Below, in pieces: positions 1 through 5,825 of a stretch of DNA of 6,459 nucleotides. The stretch lies in contig JAGMDW010000027.1 of NCBI GenBank assembly GCA_023128455.1, positions 1 through 6,459 on the forward strand, given 5' to 3'. Made by a program: the position numbers and the translations under genes. The notes under the pieces were generated by a model. The model was not told the origin of the DNA, searched no databases, and saw only the letters and a program-made list of their open reading frames with translations. Position 1 is the stretch's first letter; every line of letters begins with the position of its first letter. This stretch comes from Desulfurellaceae bacterium. Its GTDB lineage: Bacteria; Campylobacterota_A; Desulfurellia; JAGGSF01.

Positions 1-975
1 CTCGAAGAACTGAATATAAAAGCTATTCTTTCCAATGCCTATCATCTATATTTGAGACCAGGAAAAGAGGTAGTCCAAAAAATTGGTGGTCTGCACAAAT
101 TTTGCGGATTTAATGGCATGATTTTAACAGACAGCGGAGGATTTCAAGTGTTCAGCTTAAATGGCATGTTTACAAAGGATGAATTGGGTATAGGTTTTTC
201 TTCACCTTTTGACGGTTCAAAACATTTTCTTACACCAGAAAATATAATAGAAATTCAATCACAGATAGGCTCGGATGTGGCCCTTTGTTTGGATATTTGC
301 CCCTCCTACGATAAAACAAAAGGCGAGATACAAGAATCCGTAGAAAAGACAATAAACTGGGCAGAAAGAAGCATAGAAGCGAGAAAAAAATACCCTCTCA
401 ACGCATTGTTTGGTATAATACAGGGTGGTGTATATAAAGATCTACGAGAAATGTGTATAGAAAAAATGATAAAAATGCCATTTGAAGGATATGCTATTGG
501 TGGATTGATGACCGGAGAATCCCGAGAAGAAACATTAAATACAGTGGAATTGTGCTCATCTTGCCTGCCTTTCGACAAACCACGCTATACAATGGGTATA
601 GGCATGCCAGAGGACATATTAGAATGCGTAGAAAAGGGAATAGATATGTTTGACTGTGTCTTGCCCACTAGAAATGCAAGAAACGGCATGCTATTCACAC
701 AAAAAGGCGATATACACATAAAAAAGAGAAAATATGCTTTTGATGAAAATCCTATAGAAGAAAAATGCAGTTGTTATACATGCCAGCATTTTTCTCGTGC
801 TTATCTGAGACATCTGTTTAAAACAAATGAACTCCTTTACTACACACTTTCCACAATACATAACCTGTATTTCTACACATCTCTTATGAATAATATAAAA
901 GACGCTATATTAAAGCATCAATTTCATCTGTTTAAGAAAGATTTTTTAAGGAAAAGAAATGAAAAAATTGATTGA
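1..975 (+). CDS. tgt: Queuine/preQ1 tRNA-guanine transglycosylase, 5'-truncated by window edge
   Basis: This enzyme exchanges guanine-34 in GUN anticodons of tRNA (Asp, Asn, His, Tyr) for a 7-deazaguanine, usually preQ1 in bacteria, in the cytoplasmic queuosine pathway. The frame is open from base 1 and gives 324 residues; roughly 45-55 N-terminal residues are missing. In fragment numbering, SNAYHLYLRPG (11-21) and LTDSGGFQVFSL (42-53, with Asp44) form the base-binding site. GIIQGG lies at 138-143. FDCVLPTRNARNG (217-229) carries the presumed nucleophile Asp218. The zinc site is complete as C-x-C-x2-C-x25-H (Cys256, Cys258, Cys261, His287). Two pocket positions differ from the usual bacterial form: DIC replaces DEC (98-100), and GGLMTGE (167-173) has Thr where Val is usual. 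The gene overlaps the next by 17 bp and probably heads, or sits within, the operon. The family call is secure; the substrate base is less certain. Confidence 0.96.
   Translation, partial: LEELNIKAILSNAYHLYLRPGKEVVQKIGGLHKFCGFNGMILTDSGGFQVFSLNGMFTKDELGIGFSSPFDGSKHFLTPENIIEIQSQIGSDVALCLDICPSYDKTKGEIQESVEKTINWAERSIEARKKYPLNALFGIIQGGVYKDLREMCIEKMIKMPFEGYAIGGLMTGESREETLNTVELCSSCLPFDKPRYTMGIGMPEDILECVEKGIDMFDCVLPTRNARNGMLFTQKGDIHIKKRKYAFDENPIEEKCSCYTCQHFSRAYLRHLFKTNELLYYTLSTIHNLYFYTSLMNNIKDAILKHQFHLFKKDFLRKRNEKID
948..952 (+). promoter_or_regulatory. Shine-Dalgarno for the nucleotidyltransferase-like gene
   Basis: AAGGA lies inside the last codons of tgt, six bases before the ATG at 959. It supports that start and the 17-bp overlap with tgt. 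Confidence 0.65.
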
Positions 976-1618
976 CAACCTAAAAAAAGAATTTAAAGAA
1001 AGGCTTGTCTGCGTGGGACTGCACAACATAGGATTTATGATAGAGGAAAAGAAAAATGGCCTTCTCGTTATACTGGACAAAACAGAAGGAAGAGATTTAC
1101 AAATAATTAAAAATATATATGTAAAATACGGAAGAAAAGTATCTAACCCTATAATAGTTAATGAAACATTCTTTCGAAACACAGGCAACATATTCTGCAT
1201 AGAGACCTTGCAAATGCAGGAAAATTTAAACATCTTATATGGAAAGGACCTCTTGCAGGATATAAAGATAGAAAAAGAAAATCTAAGAAAACAGTGTGAA
1301 TACGAATTACGAGGGAAACTTTTGACACTCAAAGGTAGTTTTTTAAGCGCATATTGGGAAAGAAAAACACTGCATGACCTGCTTATAAGGTCAGCATACA
1401 ATTTTTCACTCATTATAAAAGGTTTCCTGTATCTTAAGGAGAAGGAAGTGAAAAATAAAACGAAAGAGGAGTTGTTTGACTTATTTGAAGAAACATATGC
1501 CAAAAAACTTTCTGCCCTAAGGAAAATTGTGCAATTAAAGAAAACACCATTATCCGAGTTGATTCCATTATTCACACAATATGTAGATGAAATGGAGGCA
1601 ATAGTTGCAATTATATAA
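959..1618 (+). CDS. Nucleotidyltransferase-like protein lacking the catalytic signature
   Basis: This is a 219-residue, probably cytoplasmic protein with no signal peptide or membrane segment. Its pattern recalls a family of nucleotidyltransferase-fold proteins of unknown function: a short N-terminal helix, a beta-strand turn where GS would stand, a mid-region block with LYGKDLL (93-99), then a charged helix LRKQCEYELRGKLLTLK (109-125), followed by an all-helical C-terminal part. Where active members have Gly-Ser and a downstream D-x-D, this protein has VGLHNIGF (19-26) and LVILDK (36-41), so only one Asp of that motif is plausible. It may therefore be a non-catalytic member. The ATG at 959 has a good ribosome site and overlaps tgt by 17 bp; the 3' end overlaps the small TPM-tail gene by 14 bp. 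From memory, unchecked, such proteins occur beside TPM-domain and LemA genes in other bacteria, which fits this neighbourhood. The gene is clearly real; the family call is moderate and the function unknown. Confidence 0.6.
   Translation: MKKLIDNLKKEFKERLVCVGLHNIGFMIEEKKNGLLVILDKTEGRDLQIIKNIYVKYGRKVSNPIIVNETFFRNTGNIFCIETLQMQENLNILYGKDLLQDIKIEKENLRKQCEYELRGKLLTLKGSFLSAYWERKTLHDLLIRSAYNFSLIIKGFLYLKEKEVKNKTKEELFDLFEETYAKKLSALRKIVQLKKTPLSELIPLFTQYVDEMEAIVAII
1594..1598 (+). promoter_or_regulatory. Shine-Dalgarno that decides a TTG start
   Basis: GGAGG stands six bases before the TTG at 1605 and lies inside the end of the upstream gene. An in-frame TAG occupies 1602-1604, directly before the TTG, so the small gene cannot start further upstream. 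The strong site makes TTG the likely start. Confidence 0.7.
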
Positions 1619-1799
1619 CTCTACATACTTTATCGGTTTTATTATCTTGGGCGTAATACTCTTTTTTCTGTTACCTATATTTCTCCCCATATTATTCAAT
1701 CTTTTATTCAGCAAGGTAAAGAGTGATTGGGATAGCTTGTTTGGTGGAGGTTTTGGGAATAGATTTGGTGGAGGTTTTGGCGGACTCGGAAGTTGGTAA
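1605..1799 (+). CDS. Small membrane protein resembling an orphan TPM-domain C-terminal tail
   Basis: The product has 64 residues. Residues about 8-35 form one long hydrophobic stretch, possibly a hairpin broken at the prolines (LLPIFLPIL, 22-30). A short charged linker follows (KVKSDW, 37-42), then a glycine/phenylalanine tail with two FGGGFG units ending in GLGSW. TPM-domain (YgcG/Psb32-like) proteins usually have a signal peptide, a TPM domain, a membrane helix and a Gly-rich tail ending in GSW. Here only helix and tail remain. TPM genes often neighbour lemA, and lemA follows after 18 bp, so the resemblance is contextually sensible. Start choice: TTG at 1605 with a GGAGG site and a stop codon immediately upstream; it overlaps the previous gene by 14 bp. 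It may be a reduced functional partner of LemA or the remnant of a lost TPM protein; the intact ribosome site and frame favour the former. No function can be assigned. Confidence 0.7.
   Translation: MQLYNSTYFIGFIILGVILFFLLPIFLPILFNLLFSKVKSDWDSLFGGGFGNRFGGGFGGLGSW
1740..1780 (+). repeat. In-frame 17-bp direct repeat coding the FGGGFG units
   Basis: TTTGGTGGAGGTTTTGG occurs perfectly at 1740-1756 and again at 1764-1780. The 24-base offset is eight codons, so both copies read FGGGFG in the small membrane protein. It looks like an internal duplication of the Gly-rich tail and is a possible site of slippage. Confidence 0.85.
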
Positions 1800-1803
1800 A
1801 AAT

Positions 1804-1811
1804 AAAGGAGG
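1804..1811 (+). promoter_or_regulatory. Strong Shine-Dalgarno for lemA
   Basis: AAAGGAGG sits six bases before the ATG at 1818, in the 18-bp gap at 1800-1817, which is the only non-coding DNA between genes in the window. Confidence 0.75.
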
Positions 1812-1817
1812 ATTGCA

Positions 1818-2360
1818 ATGAAAAAACTTCTAACAGCAATAATCATCATCTTGCTCATATTTATAGTAGTAGGAATATTCTATGCACGAACTAACAATAA
1901 ATTAGAAAGATGCAAAATAATGTGCGATGAATCTTGGGAAAGGATTGATACAGAATTTCAGAAAAAATCTAACCTTATTCCCTCTTTTTTAATCATAATG
2001 AAAGACTACGCAGTTCAGGAAGAAGACACCATTCAATACGCAAGAGATGTATACACTGACTTCATGTCTACAGAAACAAGGAAAGAAATGTCTGCTTTTT
2101 ATGCGGTAAACAATGCTTTATCCAAACTCTTATCTATTGTAGATAAATATCCTGAATTGAAGGCGAATGAAAATTTCACACCACTTATGAATAAACTAAA
2201 AGAAGTGGAAAATAATATCGCTGAGGCCTCTAAACAGTACAACAAAAATGTAGAAACTTATAATACACTGATAAAAGCATTTCCTACAAATATCATCGCC
2301 AAAACACAAGGATTTTCTGCTTATCCTAAATTTCCAAAGGAGAAAGATCTTGGAGACTAA
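1818..2360 (+). CDS. lemA: LemA-family membrane protein
   Basis: LemA proteins are single-pass membrane proteins with a helical domain outside the cytoplasmic membrane; their molecular role is poorly defined. The product has 180 residues, close to the usual 180-200. A hydrophobic helix spans about residues 4-22, followed by an all-helical domain. Family landmarks are WERIDTEFQKKSNLIP (40-55; usual form W..vD...kRRadLIP), YPELKANENF (111-120), ENNIAEASKQYN (131-142) and FPTNIIAKTQGF (155-166). Deviations are KKSN in place of RRAD and SFL in place of the usual NLV after LIP. The start has a strong AAAGGAGG site. It follows the TPM-tail gene by 18 bp and overlaps the recombinase gene by 11 bp. 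LemA commonly neighbours TPM-domain proteins, so the two products may work together at the membrane; that is inference. The family call is secure. Confidence 0.92.
   Translation: MKKLLTAIIIILLIFIVVGIFYARTNNKLERCKIMCDESWERIDTEFQKKSNLIPSFLIIMKDYAVQEEDTIQYARDVYTDFMSTETRKEMSAFYAVNNALSKLLSIVDKYPELKANENFTPLMNKLKEVENNIAEASKQYNKNVETYNTLIKAFPTNIIAKTQGFSAYPKFPKEKDLGD
2338..2342 (+). promoter_or_regulatory. Shine-Dalgarno supporting the TTG start of the recombinase
   Basis: AGGAG, within AAAGGAGA at 2336-2343, lies seven bases before the TTG at 2350, inside the last codons of lemA. It supports TTG as the start and implies translational coupling across the 11-bp overlap. Confidence 0.65.
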
Positions 2361-3237
2361 AAACACACAACTGTTAGTAGACAAATACATTTGCTTCATC
2401 GCATCCAATAAAGGTCTCTCTACAAACACAACTTCCTCTTATAGGCGAGACTTAGAACAATTCTCAAATTTCCTAAAAGAACAACATCTCTCTATTGAAG
2501 ACAAAAAAACCATACAGAAATTAAAATTATTTTTAGGGAGCAAGAGATTAAAAGCTATTAGTATAAACAGAAAGCTATCTGCAATAAGAGGATTCATAAA
2601 ATTCCTAACCAAAAAATGTGTTGTAAAAGGAATTAATACAGAGAACATAAAAAACATAAAAATAACAAAAAAACTACCCCGAACGATTTCTCATACGAAA
2701 ACAGGTGAACTGATAGAAAAATATCTGCATGAAAACAATATAACCACAAGACGCAATCTTTTAATATTCATATTTCTATATACTACAGGACTGAGGATAA
2801 CTGAACTTATCAATTTAAAAATAGGCAATATCTATTGGAATGAAGGCTTTTTAAAGATAAGGGGTAAGGGATCAAAGGAAAGGGTTGTGCCAATAGCGGA
2901 AAAGCTTATAGACATACTCAAAAAATATATAGAAAACGAGCGGGTTTTTTTTATAAAAGACAAAACGAATGATTATCTATTCATATCCAGCAGGGGAACA
3001 AAATTTACCAGACAAGCAATATGGAAAATATCAAAAAAGATAGGGGGAGAAGATACATCTCCTCATACCTGGAGACACACATTCGCCACCCACCTGTTAG
3101 AAGGAGGAGTTTCTCTAAGGGCATTACAAAAAATGCTGGGACATAGTTCACTCACCACCACTCAAATCTATACCCATGTAGCAAACAACCTTCTAACAAT
3201 GGAACTTAGCAAAAAACATCCCCGTAGTACAAAATGA
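2350..3237 (+). CDS. xerD: Tyrosine site-specific recombinase of XerC/XerD type
   Basis: Xer recombinases resolve chromosome dimers at the dif site during cell division, acting with FtsK. The 295-residue product matches the usual Xer length of about 295-305. An N-terminal SAM-like core-binding domain spans roughly residues 5-90 (YRRDLEQFSNFL, 31-42), followed by the catalytic domain. The full active site is visible: Arg149 in TGLRITEL, Lys173 in RGKGSKER, His239 and Arg242 in SPHTWRHTFATHLL, His265 in MLGHSS, and nucleophile Tyr274 in TQIYTHV. The TTG at 2350 has a good ribosome site and overlaps lemA by 11 bp; the stop overlaps the next ATG by 4 bp. No integrase-associated genes, repeats or attachment sites lie nearby, and it is embedded among housekeeping genes, so a chromosomal Xer is likelier than a mobile-element integrase. 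XerC and XerD cannot be told apart with confidence here; the symbol is a best guess. Confidence 0.9.
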   Translation: METKNTQLLVDKYICFIASNKGLSTNTTSSYRRDLEQFSNFLKEQHLSIEDKKTIQKLKLFLGSKRLKAISINRKLSAIRGFIKFLTKKCVVKGINTENIKNIKITKKLPRTISHTKTGELIEKYLHENNITTRRNLLIFIFLYTTGLRITELINLKIGNIYWNEGFLKIRGKGSKERVVPIAEKLIDILKKYIENERVFFIKDKTNDYLFISSRGTKFTRQAIWKISKKIGGEDTSPHTWRHTFATHLLEGGVSLRALQKMLGHSSLTTTQIYTHVANNLLTMELSKKHPRSTK

Positions 3238-5825
3238 AGGTCATAACCTGTCACAAATCCCCAGATTTTGACGCTATTGCATCATCCATAGCTGCAAAAA
3301 AGCTTTATCCAGATGCAGTCTTAGCACTTCCTCCCTTACCTCCCTACACGATGAAAAATTTCTTTATACAAACCAGTATTTATCTCTATTCACCAAAACC
3401 ACCCAAAGAATTCAAATTAGACGATATTGATACACTTATTATTGTAGATACACATTCTAAAGAAAGGATAGGTATTTTCGGAAAGATAGCAGAAAAGGTT
3501 AAAACAATATGCTATGACCACCATGAAGAAGGAGATATTAAAAACTGCACCTTTTATACAGATAAAGTAGGAGCAAACACCACTCTTATGACAAACGAAC
3601 TAAGAAAGAAAAATATAGAGATTACTCCCGATGAGGCAACGCTTCTCTTAATCGGCATATACGAAGATACAGGCAACCTCACCTATCCATCAACCACCGT
3701 AAAGGATTTTCAGGCTTGCGCCTGGTTGTTACAAAAAGGTGGCGACCTAACCCTTGCCTCTCAAATATTAGGAAGAGAAATGACCGCTCCTCAGGTAAAT
3801 ATCCTGAATGAACTAATAAGAAACAAAAGGATATACGAGATTAACAATCTAAATGTGGCTGTAACATTTACCTCTTTTGATCATTATATTTATGAGGCAG
3901 CTATCTCTGTAGAAAAGATGTTAAAAATAGAAAAGTTAGATGCAATAATTGCTGCTATAAGGATGGAAAACAGAATTTATGTAATCGGCAGATCAAAGAG
4001 AAAAGAAATTGATATTAGCAAATTTGCTAAATTGTTTGGTGGTGGAGGACACAGTTACGCAGCATCTGCAACTGTTAAAAACATTACTCTAACCGAGGTA
4101 ATAGAAAAAATATTCGACAAACTGAATAGTCTAATGTTAGATGCATTTATTGCAGGGAAAATTATGACCTGCCCGCCACGATTTATGGAGTACAATCGTA
4201 CCGTAGAGGAAGCAAATGAGACAATGACTCGATTTGGTATAAATGTTTTGCCGGTTTTAAAAAAAGATAAGCTTGTAGGTATCATTAGTAGGCAAACTGC
4301 GCAAAGAGCGTTTCATCATCATCTACAACAAAGAAACATAGAAGACTTTATGATCACAGATTTTGAAACAGTAGCCTACAATGCCACATTTGAAAAAGTA
4401 AGAAAAATTATAATTGATGAAAAACAAAAACTTTTGCCCGTCTTAAAGAAAGGTAAACTCATCGGCGTAATCACCCGTACCAACATCTTACATCTCTTGG
4501 ATAGCGAACAAATAAAAGAACACACCTTAAAAATAGAAAATATTGCTTACAAAATAAAAAAGAATTTACCGCCCGACATATACATCCTATTAGAAAAAAT
4601 AGGCTTATTGGCTCAACAGTTGAATTTTAGCGCCTATATAGTAGGCGGCTTTGTAAGAGATCTTATTATGAACGAAAAAAATCTCGATATTGATATCGTT
4701 ATAGAGGGAAATGGAATAATATTTGCTAAAGAATTTGCTAAATTAGTGAAAGGAAAAGTGGCAACCCATGAAAAATTCAACACGGCAACGATAATGCTCC
4801 CCAATAAATTCAAGTTCGATGTAGCTACTGCCCGTCAGGAATATTATGAGATTCCTGGAAGCCTGCCTTCTGTAGAGTTAAGTTCTATTAAACAAGATCT
4901 ATATAGAAGAGATTTTAGTGTCAACACTTTGGCTATAAAATTAAATAACAACTTCGGTGATCTTTTGGATTACTTTGGTGGATTAAAGGATATAAGAGAT
5001 AAAAAAATAAGAGTTTTACACACTCTAAGTTTTATAGAGGATCCTACCAGAATTTTCCGTGCAATCAGGTTCGCAGTGAAGTTTGACTTTGAAATGGGTA
5101 AACAAACAGAAAAACTCATCAAAAACGCATTAGAACTAAATCTCTTAAATCAAGTTGACAAAAAAAGGCTATTCACAGAACTCTTTCTTATCCTAAAAGA
5201 AAAAGAAGCCTCTCGGGCCATTGAAAAATTGAATAAATTGGGTGTTTTTAGCAGTTTGAAAAAAAATCTTGTTATAGATCCTGTATGTATCAAACATATG
5301 GAAACAGCCTTTAACTTTATAGATAGTTATCTTCTTCTACATCCTACAGAAAAGGTAAACAAGGAAATCGTATTTCTGCTTATTCTTGAACATTATGCAA
5401 ATCTACACAATGTAAATCTAATTCAAATATTAAACGCACCAGAAAATATAAAAAAAATTATACTCCCTATACAAAAAGAGAAAAAACACCTACTTCACCA
5501 ACTTGAAAATCACGCTATTACTGACGCCTGTATCTTTTACCTTTTAAAACCTTTAACCAATGAACAGCTAATCTTTCTCTTGAATATTGCCAAGTTAAAG
5601 CAAACCAAAAACAAAATCGCCAGGTTTATAAATCAGCTTAAATTTACTAAAAATATGATAGATGGAAACGACCTTGTCAGCTTAGGTGTAAAACCATCAC
5701 CGCTCTTGGGAAAAATCCTCAATTCAGTGTTTAAAGACATCCTTTCAGGAAAAATAAGCTCAAAGGAAAAGGCGTTGAAAAGAGCCAGAGAAATAATTAG
5801 AGAAAATTTATCATCTATTCATTGA
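3234..5825 (+). CDS. DHH phosphoesterase–CBS–CBS–tRNA nucleotidyltransferase fusion (A-/CCA-adding type)
   Basis: This 863-residue protein joins three modules. Residues 1-300 are a DHH/DHHA1 phosphoesterase: HKSPDFDAIAS (7-17), VDTH (71-74), DHHEEGD (95-101), Asp145 in YEDTGN, and the DHHA1 glycine loop FGGGGHSYAAS (268-278). All expected metal ligands are present. Two CBS domains follow (about 305-360 and 368-424), a type of pair that often binds adenine nucleotides. Residues 460-863 are a class II tRNA nucleotidyltransferase: IVGGFVRD (469-476), metal ligands Asp485 and Asp487, YRRDFSVNTLAI (557-568), the nucleobase-recognition motif EDPTR (602-606), RAIRFA (609-614), and a typical tail from GNDLVSLG (811-818). 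It should add A, or CCA, to tRNA 3' ends. In split systems, from memory, the large fused form is the A-adding enzyme; a second enzyme elsewhere would decide this. The ATG overlaps the recombinase stop by 4 bp and has no clear Shine-Dalgarno; motif I only seven residues in fixes the start. Confidence 0.93.
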   Translation: MKVITCHKSPDFDAIASSIAAKKLYPDAVLALPPLPPYTMKNFFIQTSIYLYSPKPPKEFKLDDIDTLIIVDTHSKERIGIFGKIAEKVKTICYDHHEEGDIKNCTFYTDKVGANTTLMTNELRKKNIEITPDEATLLLIGIYEDTGNLTYPSTTVKDFQACAWLLQKGGDLTLASQILGREMTAPQVNILNELIRNKRIYEINNLNVAVTFTSFDHYIYEAAISVEKMLKIEKLDAIIAAIRMENRIYVIGRSKRKEIDISKFAKLFGGGGHSYAASATVKNITLTEVIEKIFDKLNSLMLDAFIAGKIMTCPPRFMEYNRTVEEANETMTRFGINVLPVLKKDKLVGIISRQTAQRAFHHHLQQRNIEDFMITDFETVAYNATFEKVRKIIIDEKQKLLPVLKKGKLIGVITRTNILHLLDSEQIKEHTLKIENIAYKIKKNLPPDIYILLEKIGLLAQQLNFSAYIVGGFVRDLIMNEKNLDIDIVIEGNGIIFAKEFAKLVKGKVATHEKFNTATIMLPNKFKFDVATARQEYYEIPGSLPSVELSSIKQDLYRRDFSVNTLAIKLNNNFGDLLDYFGGLKDIRDKKIRVLHTLSFIEDPTRIFRAIRFAVKFDFEMGKQTEKLIKNALELNLLNQVDKKRLFTELFLILKEKEASRAIEKLNKLGVFSSLKKNLVIDPVCIKHMETAFNFIDSYLLLHPTEKVNKEIVFLLILEHYANLHNVNLIQILNAPENIKKIILPIQKEKKHLLHQLENHAITDACIFYLLKPLTNEQLIFLLNIAKLKQTKNKIARFINQLKFTKNMIDGNDLVSLGVKPSPLLGKILNSVFKDILSGKISSKEKALKRAREIIRENLSSIH

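Noticed and set aside
946..1575. 209-aa open frame on the minus strand opposite the nucleotidyltransferase-like gene
   Set aside because: It is the antisense of a well-supported plus-strand gene with a good ribosome site; its product is rich in Ser, Phe and Lys with no recognisable motif, as expected of a shadow frame in AT-rich DNA.
1605..1618. Possible frameshift joining the nucleotidyltransferase-like protein to the Gly-rich tail
   Set aside because: The downstream frame has its own strong GGAGG site and TTG directly after an in-frame stop, and the upstream protein ends at a plausible helical C-terminus, so two coupled genes explain it better.
1568..1858. 96-aa minus-strand frame with proline-rich repeats (PPKPPPN)
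   Set aside because: The proline repeats are simply the reverse complement of the glycine-coding repeat in the TPM-tail gene, and the frame runs into the lemA start.
3526..3537. Shine-Dalgarno-like GAAGGAG inside the fusion gene
   Set aside because: No suitable start codon follows in a new open frame; it encodes the conserved EEGD after the DHH motif.
4710..4745. Short near-tandem repeat (TTTGCTAAAGAATTTGCTAAATTAG)-like region
   Set aside because: It encodes FAKEFAKL in an ordinary amphipathic helix of the nucleotidyltransferase domain, and chance repetition in AT-rich code is enough.
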